This document shows, one piece after another, positions 14,043 through 23,143 of a stretch of DNA of 32,477 nt. The stretch covers positions 1-32,477 of the forward strand of contig JACDED010000043.1 in assembly GCA_013816615.1 (NCBI GenBank). Reading direction: 5' to 3'. Positions within the stretch are counted from its first letter, which is position 1. Every line of letters begins with the position of its first letter. The position numbers were made by a program, and so were the translations under genes. The notes under the pieces are model-generated. The model did not search any database, was not told the DNA's origin, and saw only the letters and a list, made by a program, of their open reading frames with translations. This stretch comes from Bacteroidota bacterium (GTDB lineage: Bacteria > Bacteroidota > Bacteroidia > B-17B0 > Aurantibacillaceae).

Positions 14043-14091
14043 GTTGAAAACCCTATAGGTTAGCAACTCCAAATCCTTCCAATGGGAAGGA
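14043..14091 (-). promoter_or_regulatory. Two adjacent hairpins in the leader of rpsD
   Basis: Hairpin A, 14043-14067: GTTG..CAAC and AACC..GGTT separated by a small internal loop, apical loop CTATA. Hairpin B, 14074-14091: TCCTTCC / GGAAGGA, a perfect 7-bp stem with loop AATG. They sit back to back in the 106-bp rpsK-rpsD spacer. They could be a protein-binding leader, a processing site or an interspersed repeat. No U-tract follows. Confidence 0.5.
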
Positions 14092-14114
14092 CCGGCTTTT
14101 GTTTATATTTTATT

Positions 14115-14525
14115 TTATACGCGACGACGTTTAGGAGGACGACAACCGTTATGAGGGATTGGCGTGATATCCATGATCTCTGCTACTTCAATTCCTGAAG
14201 CTGCGATAGTACGGATAGCGCTTTCTCTTCCGGCACCCGGGCCTTTTACATATACTTTTACCTTACGTAAACCTGCATCATGAGCAACTTTGCTGCAATC
14301 TGCAGCTGCCATTTGCGCAGCATAAGGAGTATTTTTCTTAGAACCTCTGAACCCCATTTTACCAGCACTGCTCCAAGAAATTACCTGGCCATTAATGTTG
14401 GTTAATGAAATAATGATATTATTAAATGTTGCATTAATATGAGCCTCGCCAGTAGCTTCTACTTTTACGGTACGCTTGCGTGTGTTAGCTTTTGCGTTGG
14501 TTGCGGCTGTTGGTTGTTTTGCCAT
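14115..14525 (-). CDS. rpsK: 30S ribosomal protein S11
   Basis: A 136-aa platform protein near the mRNA exit region. Conserved features are [49 protein letters not shown] and the closing [13 protein letters not shown]. The first 20 residues are a basic, Ala/Thr-rich extension. It follows rpsM by 32 bp. Confidence 0.98.
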   Translation of the reverse strand: MAKQPTAATNAKANTRKRTVKVEATGEAHINATFNNIIISLTNINGQVISWSSAGKMGFRGSKKNTPYAAQMAAADCSKVAHDAGLRKVKVYVKGPGAGRESAIRTIAASGIEVAEIMDITPIPHNGCRPPKRRRV

Positions 14526-14557
14526 TTTATTTAAAACTTAATTTCTTTTATTAATTA

Positions 14558-14935
14558 TTATTTAACTGCCATTTTCTTGTTAGCAATTGTCTTACGTTTA
14601 CCTTTACGTGTACGTGCATTTGTTTTAGTACGTTGACCACGAACGGGTAAACCGTTACGGTGACGCATACCACGAAGACAGTTGATATCAGTTAAACGTT
14701 TAATGTTTAATTGTGTTTCTGATCTTAAAGCACCTTCTACTTTAAAAGTATTGTTAATGGCATTACGAATAGCATTTTGCTCGTCGTCGTTCCACTCGCT
14801 AACTTTTTTATCAGCAGAAATACCTGCATCACTTAATAATTTAGCTGCTCTGCTGCGGCCAATTCCGTAAATATAGGTTAAACCTATAATTCCTCTTTTG
14901 TTTTTTGGTAAATCTATACCTGCTATACGTGCCAT
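14558..14935 (-). CDS. rpsM: 30S ribosomal protein S13
   Basis: A 125-aa head protein that contacts L5 and the P-site tRNA. It begins [15 protein letters not shown], with the helix-hairpin-helix part [37 protein letters not shown] near the end and a Lys-rich tail. It is the first gene of the classic alpha operon order. A TATCTTTG box lies 34-41 bp upstream of its start. Confidence 0.98.
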   Translation of the reverse strand: MARIAGIDLPKNKRGIIGLTYIYGIGRSRAAKLLSDAGISADKKVSEWNDDEQNAIRNAINNTFKVEGALRSETQLNIKRLTDINCLRGMRHRNGLPVRGQRTKTNARTRKGKRKTIANKKMAVK

Positions 14936-14968
14936 TCTTTTTGACTAATATTTTTTATAAAAGGTTTG

Positions 14969-14976
14969 CAAAGATA
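14969..14976 (-). promoter_or_regulatory. Possible internal promoter before rpsM (TATCTTTG)
   Basis: A perfect minus-strand TAnnTTTG in the 45-bp rpmJ-rpsM spacer. No TTG is found at -33, so it would be a weak or secondary start for the alpha operon genes. Could be chance. Confidence 0.35.
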
Positions 14977-14980
14977 AGAA

Positions 14981-15097
14981 TTACTTCTGTCTTTGTTTAA
15001 ATTTTGGGTTTTTTTTGTTAATTACGTATAATCTCCCTTTGCGACGAACGATCTTGCATTCGTTGCTACGTTTTTTGATGGATGCTCTAACTTTCAT
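14981..15097 (-). CDS. rpmJ: 50S ribosomal protein L36 (zinc-free form)
   Basis: A 38-aa protein read directly from the sequence: [20 protein letters not shown], then [18 protein letters not shown]. The family's CxxC...C..H zinc site is gone. Only Cys14 remains, the third Cys position is Asn and the His position is Phe, so this is a C-minus paralog form. Its place between infA and rpsM is conserved. It is too short for many gene finders but certain from sequence and context. Confidence 0.97.
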   Translation of the reverse strand: MKVRASIKKRSNECKIVRRKGRLYVINKKNPKFKQRQK

Positions 15098-15116
15098 TTC
15101 TCTGTTTTAAAAAATT

Positions 15117-15335
15117 CTATTTATATCTAAAAGTAATTCTCGCTTTTGATAAGTCGTAAGGACTCATTTCCAACTTCACTTTATCTCCCGGCAGAATTTT
15201 GATGTAGTGCATTCTCATTTTTCCTGAGATGTGAGCTGTTACTACATGTCCATTCTCCAACTCCACTCTAAACATCGCATTGCTTAATGCTTCTACAATA
15301 GTACCGTCAATTTCAATGTTCGCTTGTTTCGCCAT
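15117..15335 (-). CDS. infA: Translation initiation factor IF-1
   Basis: A 72-aa OB-fold (S1-like) protein with [40 protein letters not shown] and the ending [12 protein letters not shown], the exact family length. It binds the 30S A site during initiation. It starts seven bases after secY, and no map gene lies between them. Confidence 0.98.
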   Translation of the reverse strand: MAKQANIEIDGTIVEALSNAMFRVELENGHVVTAHISGKMRMHYIKILPGDKVKLEMSPYDLSKARITFRYK

Positions 15336-15342
15336 ATATCAA

Positions 15343-16668
15343 TTAACCTTGTTGCACCATCATAGCATTAGCGCCACGACCCTTAATTCTACCTGATTTC
15401 ATTAATCCATCATAATGACGGTTCAATAAATATGTTTCTATTTGTTGTAAAGTATCTAATACAACCCCTACAAGGATCAATAATGATGTTCCACCATAGA
15501 AATCCGCAAAAGCGCTGTTAATGCCTAATTTTTGAGCAAATGCAGGCATAACTGCTACTGCTGCAAGGAAAATAGATCCGGGTAAAGTAATACGACTCAT
15601 AACCTGATCAATAAACTCTGCTGTTTTTTTACCAGGCTTAACACCCGGAATAAAACCACCATTACGTTTCATATCGTCAGCCAATTGGTTTGGATTAACC
15701 ATGATAGCTGTGTAGAAATACGTGAACAGGATAATTAAGATAGCGAAAATTAAATTGTACCAGAAACCATATCTTTCAGAAAAGACACCACCACCTGTAC
15801 CGGAGAAGCCTGAAATAGCCGCCGGAATGAACATAATAGCCTGTGCAAAGATAATTGGCATTACACCTGCTGCATTTACTTTTAATGGAATGTATTGACG
15901 TACGCCACCGTATTGCTTGTTACCAACGATTTTTTTGGCAAACTGAACCGGTATTCGTCGTGTACCCTGAACGAGCAAGATAGAACCTACAATTACCAAT
16001 AACAAAATAACAATTTCAATTAAGAAGATAATTAAACCACCGTTACCAGCTGTTCTTGATTTTACCTCTGATAAGAAAGCGAAAGGTAAACGGGAAATGA
16101 TACCGATCATGATGATCAATGAGATACCGTTACCTAAACCTTTATCTGTAATTCTTTCACCTAACCACATTACGAACATAGTTCCAGTAATTAAGATCAT
16201 GATAGATTGTACCCACCAAAAAGCTGAATTGTCTGTAAAGGCACCGGGTGCAGATTGTTTAATAGAAGCAATATAACCAGGAGCCTGAACTGCTGTAACA
16301 GCAATGGTTAAGAACCTGGTGTACTGGTTAATTTTTTTACGTCCACTTTCACCTTCGCGCTGCATTTTTTGGAAATACGGCACCGCCATACCCAATAATT
16401 GAATAATGATAGATGCAGTGATATAAGGCATAATACCTAAACCAAAAATTGAGGCACGTAAGAACGCACCACCTGCAAACATGTTGATCAAACCTACAAT
16501 TCCACCGGCGTCAGCTTTTGAATCTGCTAATGCATCTACATTAACTCCGGGAAGAACTACGAACGAACCTAAACGATAGATAAGAACCATACCCAACGTT
16601 AATAAAATACGTTGTTTTAGCTCCTCTATCGTCCAAATGTTCCGAAGTGTATCTATAAAACGCTTCAT
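15343..16668 (-). CDS. secY: Protein translocase subunit SecY
   Basis: A 441-aa inner-membrane channel of the Sec system with the expected ten hydrophobic segments. Recognisable parts are the N-terminal RNIWTIEELKQRILLTLGMVLIYRLGS-like start, the plug region after GGAFLRASIFGLGIMPYITASI, the cytoplasmic loops with KMQREGESGRKK and GTRRIPVQFAKK, and NPNQLADDMKRNGGFIPG. It works with SecE, SecG and SecA, none of which is in the window. It is placed after rplO as in the spc operon. Confidence 0.98.
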   Translation of the reverse strand: MKRFIDTLRNIWTIEELKQRILLTLGMVLIYRLGSFVVLPGVNVDALADSKADAGGIVGLINMFAGGAFLRASIFGLGIMPYITASIIIQLLGMAVPYFQKMQREGESGRKKINQYTRFLTIAVTAVQAPGYIASIKQSAPGAFTDNSAFWWVQSIMILITGTMFVMWLGERITDKGLGNGISLIIMIGIISRLPFAFLSEVKSRTAGNGGLIIFLIEIVILLLVIVGSILLVQGTRRIPVQFAKKIVGNKQYGGVRQYIPLKVNAAGVMPIIFAQAIMFIPAAISGFSGTGGGVFSERYGFWYNLIFAILIILFTYFYTAIMVNPNQLADDMKRNGGFIPGVKPGKKTAEFIDQVMSRITLPGSIFLAAVAVMPAFAQKLGINSAFADFYGGTSLLILVGVVLDTLQQIETYLLNRHYDGLMKSGRIKGRGANAMMVQQG

Positions 16669-16671
16669 ATA

Positions 16672-17121
16672 TTATTTTGTCTCATTTATGGTACCGCCTT
16701 TTTCTTCGATAGCTTTTTTAGCAGTCTCAGTATAAGCGTGTGCTGTGATTGTTACTTTTGCGGTTAAAACACCACGACCCATGATCTTAATAAGATCATT
16801 TTTGTGAGCTAAACCATTTGCAACTAAAACGTCAAAATTAATTTCAGTTACTTTTGCAGTGTCTACTAATTTTTGGATCACATCTAAATTAATTCCGTTA
16901 TAATCAATACGGTTAACATTTTTGAATCCGAATTTAGGTAAACGACGTTGTAAAGGCATTTGACCACCTTCAAAACCTACTTTTTTAGAGTGGCCAGAAC
17001 GTGACTGAGCACCTTTGTGACCGCGAGTTGCAGTTCCACCACCACCAGAACCCTGGCCACGGCCACGACGGTAGTTAGTTTTTACAGAACCTTTTGCTGG
17101 TTTTAAATCATTTAATTTCAT
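16672..17121 (-). CDS. rplO: 50S ribosomal protein L15
   Basis: A 149-aa protein with the glycine- and arginine-rich N-terminal extension GRGQGSGGGGTATRGHKGAQ, which threads into 23S rRNA, then GFEGGQMPLQRRLPKFGFKN and the compact C-terminal domain. The start at MKLNDLKPAKGS is the family start. It lies four bases after rpmD and three before secY. Confidence 0.98.
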   Translation of the reverse strand: MKLNDLKPAKGSVKTNYRRGRGQGSGGGGTATRGHKGAQSRSGHSKKVGFEGGQMPLQRRLPKFGFKNVNRIDYNGINLDVIQKLVDTAKVTEINFDVLVANGLAHKNDLIKIMGRGVLTAKVTITAHAYTETAKKAIEEKGGTINETK

Positions 17122-17125
17122 TTTA

Positions 17126-17305
17126 TTAAATATTTTCGATTTTTAAAATATGTTTTAATTTGCTAATCATGCCATCAATTGCAGGAGTAGACTCTTTTAT
17201 CACTGTACTATTAGTTTTTCCTAAACCTAAAGCTACAACTGTTGCTTTTTGAGAAGGGCTGCGTTTAGCGATACTTTTTACTAATGTTAATTTTACTTTT
17301 CCCAT
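17126..17305 (-). CDS. rpmD: 50S ribosomal protein L30
   Basis: A 59-aa protein read from the sequence: MGKVKLTLVKSIAKRSPSQK, then ATVVALGLGKTNSTVIKEST and PAIDGMISKLKHILKIENI. The alpha-beta ferredoxin-like L30 pattern (K-LTLVKS-I-R-P-QK-TV-ALGL-K-NS-V) is clear and the length is usual. It is located between rpsE and rplO, as expected. Confidence 0.97.
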   Translation of the reverse strand: MGKVKLTLVKSIAKRSPSQKATVVALGLGKTNSTVIKESTPAIDGMISKLKHILKIENI

Positions 17306-17316
17306 TTGTTCAATTA

Positions 17317-17835
17317 TTATCCGTTAAACACTCTGTCTAATTTAATACCTCTTTGTTGCGATACGCTAATAGCATCACGCATTTTCATTAACGCATCTAA
17401 AGTTGCTTTAACCACGTTGTGCGGGTTAGATGAACCTTTTGATTTTGCTAGTACATCGGTAACACCAACGCTCTCTAATACAGCACGCATCGCACCACCG
17501 GCAATTACACCAGTACCATGAGCTGCGGGTTTTAAGAACACACGAGCACCACCAAATTTACCTTCTTGTGCGTGAGGTACAGTACCGTGAAGGATAGAAA
17601 CCTTCACTAAGCTTTTCTTAGCATCTTCAATACCTTTTGTAATAGCATCAGTTACCTCGTTTGCTTTACCTAAACCTTGTCCGATGATCCCTTTTTCATT
17701 TCCAACAACAACAATTGCTGAAAAACTAAAGTGACGACCACCTTTTGTAACTTTAGTTACACGTTGAATGGCAACTAATTTATCTTTTAATTCTATATCG
17801 CTTGACTTAACGCGTTTTACTACTTCTTTAGACAT
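17317..17835 (-). CDS. rpsE: 30S ribosomal protein S5
   Basis: A 172-aa protein of the mRNA entry region. The N-terminal double-stranded-RNA-binding fold has [19 protein letters not shown] and [20 protein letters not shown]. The C-terminal domain has [33 protein letters not shown] and [16 protein letters not shown]. It is important for decoding accuracy. It is separated from rpmD by 11 bases. Confidence 0.98.
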   Translation of the reverse strand: MSKEVVKRVKSSDIELKDKLVAIQRVTKVTKGGRHFSFSAIVVVGNEKGIIGQGLGKANEVTDAITKGIEDAKKSLVKVSILHGTVPHAQEGKFGGARVFLKPAAHGTGVIAGGAMRAVLESVGVTDVLAKSKGSSNPHNVVKATLDALMKMRDAISVSQQRGIKLDRVFNG

Positions 17836-17845
17836 CTTGTTATAA

Positions 17846-18202
17846 TTAGAATTTTAAACCTCCTTCGCGAGCACCTTCGGCTAACGATTTTATTCTACCA
17901 TGGTACAAAAACCCGTTACGGTCAAAAACTACAGCTGTAATTCCTGTTGCAACAGCTTTTTCTGCTATTAACTTACCTACTAATTTTGCTTTTTCAATTT
18001 TGCTGGCTTTTGATTTAGCGATTGATTTATCAACTGAACCAACAGCTAATAAAGTTTTTCCACCTAAATCGTCAACTAATTGAGCATATATTTCAGAGTT
18101 ACTGCGGTACACGCTTAAACGCGGTGATGCTACAGTACCTTTGATCTTCTTACGAAGCTTTAATTTAATTTTTGTTCTTCTATCTTGTTTATTTACTGCC
18201 AT
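17846..18202 (-). CDS. rplR: 50S ribosomal protein L18
   Basis: A 118-aa 5S rRNA-binding protein. It begins with a basic stretch ([19 protein letters not shown]), followed by [20 protein letters not shown] and the end [20 protein letters not shown] and GGLKF. The length and ending are standard. It works with L5 in the central protuberance. Confidence 0.98.
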   Translation of the reverse strand: MAVNKQDRRTKIKLKLRKKIKGTVASPRLSVYRSNSEIYAQLVDDLGGKTLLAVGSVDKSIAKSKASKIEKAKLVGKLIAEKAVATGITAVVFDRNGFLYHGRIKSLAEGAREGGLKF

Positions 18203-18240
18203 CTCTACAATTTTTAGGATGATTAAAATTATTTATTTAA

Positions 18241-18795
18241 TTATTTTTTAGAAGCCGATTTACCTGCTTTTCTTCTTAGCACTTCGCCAACGAATTTAAT
18301 ACCTTTACCTTTGTACGGCTCAGGTTTACGTAAGCTACGGATCTTAGCGGCAACTAAACCTATTAATTGTTTGTCAGCACTTTCTAAAACTATTTTTGGG
18401 TTTTGACCTTTTTCTGCTGTTGTTGTAACTTTAATTTCAACCGGTAACTGGAAGTTAATGTTGTGAGAGTAACCTAAAGATAACTCTAACATATTTCCTT
18501 TATTAGAAGCACGGTAACCCACACCTACTAATTCCTGTTCAGTTTTATATCCATCGCTTACACCTTTGATCATATTAGCGATCAAAGAACGGTATAAACC
18601 GTGTAATGCTCTGTGGCGCTTTTGATCAGTTGGACGTGTAACTAACACTTTTCCATCTTCAATAGCAACAATAATATCTATATCTACTTTTTGAGTTAAT
18701 GATCCTTTTGTACCCTTAACGGTTACTAAACCGTTGTTGATTGTTACCTCTACTCCTTTTGGTATTTCTATCGGGGCTTTTCCTATACGTGACAT
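18241..18795 (-). CDS. rplF: 50S ribosomal protein L6
   Basis: A 184-aa protein made of two repeated L6 domains (about 10-82 and 90-170). It begins SRIGKAPIEIPKGVEV, the linker region holds RALHGLYRSLIANMIKGV, and the second domain ends with the signature KPEPYKGKGIKFVGEVLRRK. It lies near the GTPase centre of the 50S subunit. Confidence 0.98.
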   Translation of the reverse strand: MSRIGKAPIEIPKGVEVTINNGLVTVKGTKGSLTQKVDIDIIVAIEDGKVLVTRPTDQKRHRALHGLYRSLIANMIKGVSDGYKTEQELVGVGYRASNKGNMLELSLGYSHNINFQLPVEIKVTTTAEKGQNPKIVLESADKQLIGLVAAKIRSLRKPEPYKGKGIKFVGEVLRRKAGKSASKK

Positions 18796-18815
18796 GCTAA
18801 TTTTCCTCCTTTAAA

Positions 18816-19214
18816 TTATGAAATATAACATAAAACTTCACCACCAACATTCATTTTCTTAGCTTCTTTATCAGTAATAACACCTTTAGAAGTTGAAATG
18901 ATGGCAATACCTAAACCGTTTAATACACGTGGCATTTTATCAACGCCTGAATACTTACGTAAACCAGGTGATGAAACGCGGTCTAAAGTACGGATAGCTG
19001 GTAGTTTGGTTACAGGATGGTATTTTAACGCAATTTTAATTACGCCCTGGTTGTTTTCTGTACTTTCAAATTTGTAATTTAAAATGTACCCTTTTTCGAA
19101 AAGGATCTTGGTGATCTCTTTTTTAAGGTTAGAGGCCGGAACCTCTACAATGCGGTGGTTTGCTTTAATCGCGTTACGAACACGCGTTAAGTAATCTGAT
19201 ACTGTATCTGTCAT
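18816..19214 (-). CDS. rpsH: 30S ribosomal protein S8
   Basis: A 132-aa central-domain 16S binder with TDTVSDYLTRVRNAIKANH at the start, then ASNLKKEITKILFEKGYI and the C-terminal RVLNGLGIAIISTSKGVITD and GGEVLCYIS. S8 is the translational repressor of the spc operon in E. coli. Here a 155-bp spacer with promoter and hairpin precedes its gene. Confidence 0.98.
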   Translation of the reverse strand: MTDTVSDYLTRVRNAIKANHRIVEVPASNLKKEITKILFEKGYILNYKFESTENNQGVIKIALKYHPVTKLPAIRTLDRVSSPGLRKYSGVDKMPRVLNGLGIAIISTSKGVITDKEAKKMNVGGEVLCYIS

Positions 19215-19287
19215 TTTTTTAAGTTTATATGTTATTTCGTTTCCAAAATAATTATATGAAACAATTTATTTTATTTTTTTGAGGGGG

Positions 19288-19319
19288 CAAATATACAACA
19301 ATTTACCATAACCTCACAA
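19288..19319 (-). promoter_or_regulatory. Internal promoter between rpsN and rpsH
   Basis: On the minus strand TTG (19317-19319), 21 bases, then TATATTTG (19288-19295). Both elements and the spacing fit the Bacteroidota consensus. The start site would fall about 70 bases before rpsH, giving separate expression of rpsH and the genes after it. Confidence 0.6.
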
Positions 19320-19332
19320 TTTTATTTCAAGC

Positions 19333-19353
19333 TTTTTGCCCCATCGGCAAAAA
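19333..19353 (-). other. Hairpin after rpsN
   Basis: TTTTTGCC (19333-19340), loop CCATC, GGCAAAAA (19346-19353): a perfect 8-bp stem starting 17 bases after the rpsN stop. An outer pair AAGCTTTT (19329-19336) / AAAAGCTT (19361-19368) can compete with it. The minus-strand exit side continues GCTTGAAAT rather than a U-tract, so it is not a standard terminator. A pause, processing or partial termination site is possible. Confidence 0.5.
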
Positions 19354-19369
19354 AAGACTTAAAAGCTTA

Positions 19370-19639
19370 CTACCAGCTCGCTTTGGTTAATCCCGGAATT
19401 AATCCGAAAAGCACCATTTCGCGGAAAGTAACACGGCTTACACCAAATGTGCGCATGTAACCACGTGGACGACCAGTTAATTTACAACGGTTACGTAAAC
19501 GTACTTTTGAAGAGTTACGTGGTAACTTTTGTAAACCTACCGAATCACCGGCTTTTTTTAATTCTTCACGCTTTGCTGCGTATTTATCAACTAATTTTTG
19601 TCTTTTGACCTCGCGGGCCTTCATCGATTCTTTTGCCAT
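19370..19639 (-). CDS. rpsN: 30S ribosomal protein S14 (zinc-free form)
   Basis: An 89-aa long-form S14. It has [40 protein letters not shown] and the closing [11 protein letters not shown]. The short zinc-ribbon form (about 61 aa, two CxxC) is not what is seen: only one Cys is present. Its ATG shares one base with the stop of rplE. Confidence 0.98.
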   Translation of the reverse strand: MAKESMKAREVKRQKLVDKYAAKREELKKAGDSVGLQKLPRNSSKVRLRNRCKLTGRPRGYMRTFGVSRVTFREMVLFGLIPGLTKASW

Positions 19640-20208
19640 TATTTATTTTCTTTCTTTTTAAAAGGAATACCAAATTCTGTTAGTAAAGCGTGAGCTTCTT
19701 TGTCTGTATTGGCGTTAGTTACAAATGTAATGTCCATACCGGCAATTTTACTTACTTTATCAATATCAATTTCAGGGAAAATGATTTGCTCAGTAATACC
19801 CATTGTGTAGTTACCACGGCCATCAAATCCTTTATCGTTGATGCCTTTAAAATCACGGATACGTGGTAATGAAGCTGCGATCAAACGATCTAAAAATTCG
19901 TACATTTTATCACCACGTAAAGTTACACGTACACCAATAGCAACGCCTTTACGTAATTTAAAGTTTGAGATATCTTTTGTTGAATATGTTGGAACAGCTT
20001 TTTGACCTGTAATAGTGGTCATTTCTTTTACAGCTTGTTCGATCATTTTTTTATCAGATACAGCATCACCAATACCTTGGTTTAAGCAGATCTTTTCCAA
20101 TTTAGGAACCTGCATTGATGAAGTGTATTGAAATTGTTTTTGCAATGCTGCTACAATTTCTTCTTTGTATTTACCTTTTAAACGAGGTTGATAGGTTGTT
20201 GTTGCCAT
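19639..20208 (-). CDS. rplE: 50S ribosomal protein L5
   Basis: A 189-aa 5S rRNA-binding protein of the central protuberance. It has [63 protein letters not shown] and [15 protein letters not shown]. It overlaps both its neighbours rplX and rpsN by one base, so translation is coupled. Confidence 0.98.
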   Translation of the reverse strand: MATTTYQPRLKGKYKEEIVAALQKQFQYTSSMQVPKLEKICLNQGIGDAVSDKKMIEQAVKEMTTITGQKAVPTYSTKDISNFKLRKGVAIGVRVTLRGDKMYEFLDRLIAASLPRIRDFKGINDKGFDGRGNYTMGITEQIIFPEIDIDKVSKIAGMDITFVTNANTDKEAHALLTEFGIPFKKKENK

Positions 20209-20525
20209 TATTTAACTGCCTCCTTAGTTTTTGAAGAGATACGCTCTAATTTTTGAGTTTTCTCATTTAATTTACGACCTAAACGAACTGTTTTACCACC
20301 TTCTAAAAACATTAAGTTTGAGATATGGATAGAACCTTCTTTTTTAACGATACCGCCATTAGTGTTCTTAGCACTTGGCTTTTCGCTTTTGCTCACCATA
20401 TTAACACCTTCAACAACTGCGCGTTGTTTTTTGATATCAATTGAAATGATCTTTCCTGAAGTACCTCTGCTTTCGCCAGAAATTACTTTAACAGTATCGC
20501 CTTTTTTTAATTTTATTTTTGACAT
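20208..20525 (-). CDS. rplX: 50S ribosomal protein L24
   Basis: A 105-aa assembly-initiator protein with an N-terminal KOW motif ([20 protein letters not shown]) followed by [14 protein letters not shown], the strand [11 protein letters not shown] and a basic C-terminus. It binds the 5' domain of 23S rRNA. Confidence 0.98.
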   Translation of the reverse strand: MSKIKLKKGDTVKVISGESRGTSGKIISIDIKKQRAVVEGVNMVSKSEKPSAKNTNGGIVKKEGSIHISNLMFLEGGKTVRLGRKLNEKTQKLERISSKTKEAVK

Positions 20526-20543
20526 GACTTAAATTTCTTTTAA

Positions 20544-20912
20544 TTAAAGCACTTCTGGTGCTAATGAAATGATCTTCATAAATTGTTTATCACGTAACTC
20601 ACGGGCAACTGGCCCAAAGATACGTGTACCACGGATCTCATCAGTTGTGTTTAATAACACTACTGCGTTATCATCAAAACGGATATACGATCCATCAGCA
20701 CGGCTGATCTCTTTTCTTGTTCTTACAATTACTGCTTTACTAACTGTTCCCTTTTTTACGTTACCGCTAGGTAATGCATGTTTTACGGTTACCACCACTT
20801 TATCGCCAATTGAGGCGTAACGTTTTTTGGTACCACCTAATACACGGATAACAAGTACCTCTTTGGCACCGCTGTTGTCAGCTACTGTTAATCTCGATTC
20901 GTTTTGTATCAT
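20544..20912 (-). CDS. rplN: 50S ribosomal protein L14
   Basis: A 122-aa beta-barrel protein with [53 protein letters not shown] and the C-terminal [15 protein letters not shown]-type block ending SLAPEVL. It is the family length exactly. It forms inter-subunit contacts with 16S rRNA and is first in the spc part. Confidence 0.98.
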   Translation of the reverse strand: MIQNESRLTVADNSGAKEVLVIRVLGGTKKRYASIGDKVVVTVKHALPSGNVKKGTVSKAVIVRTRKEISRADGSYIRFDDNAVVLLNTTDEIRGTRIFGPVARELRDKQFMKIISLAPEVL

Positions 20913-20943
20913 CTTAAAATTTCTTTATTGCGATTAACACTAA

Positions 20944-21201
20944 TTATTTAACTTTTTCCATTACTTCAACTAAACGCCAGTTTTTAGTTTTACTTAAAGG
21001 GCGTGTTTCAGCAATTTTAACGGTGTCGCCAATATTACATTCGTTTTTCTCATCATGAGCTACGAAAGTACTGGTTTTCTTAAGGAACTTTCCGTATTTA
21101 GGGTGTTTTACTTTACGCATAACAGCAACCACGATAGATTTATCCATCTTGTTACTTTTTACGACACCGATTTTTTCTTTTCTTAAATTTCTTTCTTCCA
21201 T
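20944..21201 (-). CDS. rpsQ: 30S ribosomal protein S17
   Basis: An 85-aa OB-fold primary 16S rRNA binder with [59 protein letters not shown] and WRLVEV. Nothing unusual. It ends the S10 part, with rplN 31 bp further on. Confidence 0.98.
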   Translation of the reverse strand: MEERNLRKEKIGVVKSNKMDKSIVVAVMRKVKHPKYGKFLKKTSTFVAHDEKNECNIGDTVKIAETRPLSKTKNWRLVEVMEKVK

Positions 21202-21210
21202 GAAGCAATG

Positions 21211-21408
21211 TTATTTAGATGCTTTGTTACGTTGATTTAATACAGTTAACATACGTGCTATGTTTCTACGGTTAACGCGGATAATAGACGGTTTTTCTAC
21301 AGGTGAAATTGCATGATTTAATGTCATTTTATTTAATCCTGCTTTTTCTTCTTTTATCTTTTCAATAAGTTCTTGATCTGATAAAGCTGATATGTCTTTG
21401 TTTTTCAT
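21211..21408 (-). CDS. rpmC: 50S ribosomal protein L29
   Basis: A 65-aa helical hairpin protein near the peptide exit. It has ISALSDQELIEKIKEEKAGL, then NHAISPVEKPSIIRVNRRNI and RMLTVLNQR. It follows a 105-bp spacer after rplP and is nine bases before rpsQ. Confidence 0.97.
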   Translation of the reverse strand: MKNKDISALSDQELIEKIKEEKAGLNKMTLNHAISPVEKPSIIRVNRRNIARMLTVLNQRNKASK

Positions 21409-21432
21409 TTTTTATCTTTTTGTTTTTATTTT

Positions 21433-21448
21433 CCGGATCTTTCTCCGG
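21433..21448 (-). other. Small GC-rich hairpin between rplP and rpmC
   Basis: CCGGA (21433-21437), loop TCTTTC, TCCGG (21444-21448), a 5-bp stem. It lies in the 105-bp spacer that otherwise is AT-rich and shows no promoter match. Confidence 0.35.
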
Positions 21449-21513
21449 CTTTTAAACATTTTTTAATTAAAGTAACGGTTCAACTAAAACTTGCTTAATG
21501 TTTTATTATTCAA

Positions 21514-21948
21514 TTATTTAGCAGCTACCTCTTCTACGTAATCTCTACGTACAATAAATTTGGTAACGATTGGTAATTTTTGTGCAGCTAAACGTAAAGC
21601 TTCTTTTGCTACAGCTAAAGGCACACCTTCAGCTTCAAACAAAATACGACCACGTTTTACCGGTGCCATCCAATATTCAGGTGCACCTTTACCTTTACCC
21701 ATACGAACCTCTGCAGGTTTTGATGTAACCGGGCGATCAGGAAACACGCGGATCCAAACCTGGCCTTCACGTTTCATGAAACGGGTAATTGCAATACGGG
21801 CTGCTTCTAACTGGCGTCCAGTCATACGGCACTCAGCCATTGCTTTAATTCCAAAAGAACCGAAGGCTAATTCATGACCACGTTTTGCGTCGCCTTTAAT
21901 CTTCATCTTTTGAGATTTTCTATATTTTGATCTTTTTGGTTGTAACAT
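21514..21948 (-). CDS. rplP: 50S ribosomal protein L16
   Basis: A 144-aa A-site-proximal protein. It has [78 protein letters not shown] and [11 protein letters not shown]. The RVFPDRPVT block is the conserved loop near tRNA. Usual length. Confidence 0.98.
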   Translation of the reverse strand: MLQPKRSKYRKSQKMKIKGDAKRGHELAFGSFGIKAMAECRMTGRQLEAARIAITRFMKREGQVWIRVFPDRPVTSKPAEVRMGKGKGAPEYWMAPVKRGRILFEAEGVPLAVAKEALRLAAQKLPIVTKFIVRRDYVEEVAAK

Positions 21949-21977
21949 GACAATTAATTTTATCTACTTATGTAAAA

Positions 21978-22733
21978 CTATTTTTCTTCTCTTTTCGTTC
22001 TTTTTTTACCGTTGAACTTTGGACGGTCATTTGGACGGTCGTTTCCACTTCCTGTTCCACCAGATTTTTTATCTTTTGATAAACCTGCATTTGGAGAAAG
22101 ATCACGTTTTCCGAAGATCTCACCACGACAGATCCAAACTTTGATACCGATACGGCCATATGAGGTATGTGCCTCAGCTACAGCGTAATCAATATCCGCT
22201 CTTAAAGTATGTAAAGGAGTTCTTCCTTCTTTGTAACCTTCAGTACGAGCCATCTCTGCTCCACCTAAACGGCCAGATACTTTAATTTTAATTCCTTCTG
22301 CACCTAAACGCATTGTACTAGCCATTGACATTTTTGCTGCTCTACGGAAAGAGATACGACCTTCAATTTGACGAGCGATAGAATCTGCAACCAAGCGTGC
22401 ATCTAATTCCGGACGTTTAATTTCGAAGATGTTTATTTGAATTTCTTTTGTAGTGATCTTCTTTAACTCTTCTTTTAATTTATCAACTTCTTTACCACCT
22501 TTTCCGATAATGATACCAGGACGGGCAGTATTGATAGTTACAGTGATCAATTTTAAAGTTCTTTCAATAACAATTTTAGAAATGCTACCTTTTGCTAAAC
22601 GTGCTTTTAAATAGTTACGGATTGTATTATCTTCAACTAATTTATCTGCATAGTGTTTACCACCAAACCAGTTTGAATCCCATCCTTTGATGATTCCTAA
22701 TCTGAAGCCTATTGGATTTACTTTTTGTCCCAT
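21978..22733 (-). CDS. rpsC: 30S ribosomal protein S3
   Basis: A 251-aa protein of the mRNA entry site. It begins [20 protein letters not shown]. The KH domain has [13 protein letters not shown] with GKGG at 77-80. The C-terminal domain has [18 protein letters not shown]-like sequence (residues about 168-186) and [15 protein letters not shown]. After about residue 215 comes a tail rich in Gly, Asn, Asp, Arg and Lys ([20 protein letters not shown]), longer than in E. coli (233 aa). Confidence 0.98.
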   Translation of the reverse strand: MGQKVNPIGFRLGIIKGWDSNWFGGKHYADKLVEDNTIRNYLKARLAKGSISKIVIERTLKLITVTINTARPGIIIGKGGKEVDKLKEELKKITTKEIQINIFEIKRPELDARLVADSIARQIEGRISFRRAAKMSMASTMRLGAEGIKIKVSGRLGGAEMARTEGYKEGRTPLHTLRADIDYAVAEAHTSYGRIGIKVWICRGEIFGKRDLSPNAGLSKDKKSGGTGSGNDRPNDRPKFNGKKRTKREEK

Positions 22734-22735
22734 TT

Positions 22736-23134
22736 CTATTTTGCTGTTTTGGTGTCTAAAATTAAAGTAACATGATTTGAACGTTTGCGGATACGGTATC
22801 CACGGCCTTGTGGGGCAGTACGTAAACGTTTTGCCATTAAGGCGCTGTCTACCATTACTTCTTTCACAAATAAAACGCCTTCTTCTGCGCGAGCTCCGGT
22901 TTTTAATTCGTAGTTAGCAATTGCAGATTTCAATAATTTCTCTAAACGGCCAGAAGCCTCACGAGTATTGAATTTTAAAATATTTAAAGCAAGGTATGCA
23001 TCTTTACCTCTCACTAAATCCGCAACCTGGCGCATTTTACGTGGAGATGTAGGGCAACTATTTAATTTAGCGAAGAAAGAAGTCTTGTTCTCTTCTTTAC
23101 GCTTTTCGGCTACTAATCTTTTTCTTTTTCCCAT
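22736..23134 (-). CDS. rplV: 50S ribosomal protein L22
   Basis: A 132-aa exit-tunnel protein. An N-terminal basic extension ([19 protein letters not shown]) precedes the usual core [33 protein letters not shown] and the hairpin loop [20 protein letters not shown]. The loop lines the tunnel near the macrolide site. Gap of two bases to rpsC. Confidence 0.98.
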   Translation of the reverse strand: MGKRKRLVAEKRKEENKTSFFAKLNSCPTSPRKMRQVADLVRGKDAYLALNILKFNTREASGRLEKLLKSAIANYELKTGARAEEGVLFVKEVMVDSALMAKRLRTAPQGRGYRIRKRSNHVTLILDTKTAK

Positions 23135-23143
23135 GGTTTCTAA

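Noticed and set aside
19333-19353. Hairpin after rpsN as a true intrinsic terminator
   Set aside because: Good stem but no U-tract on the exit side of the minus strand. Kept only as a structural element.
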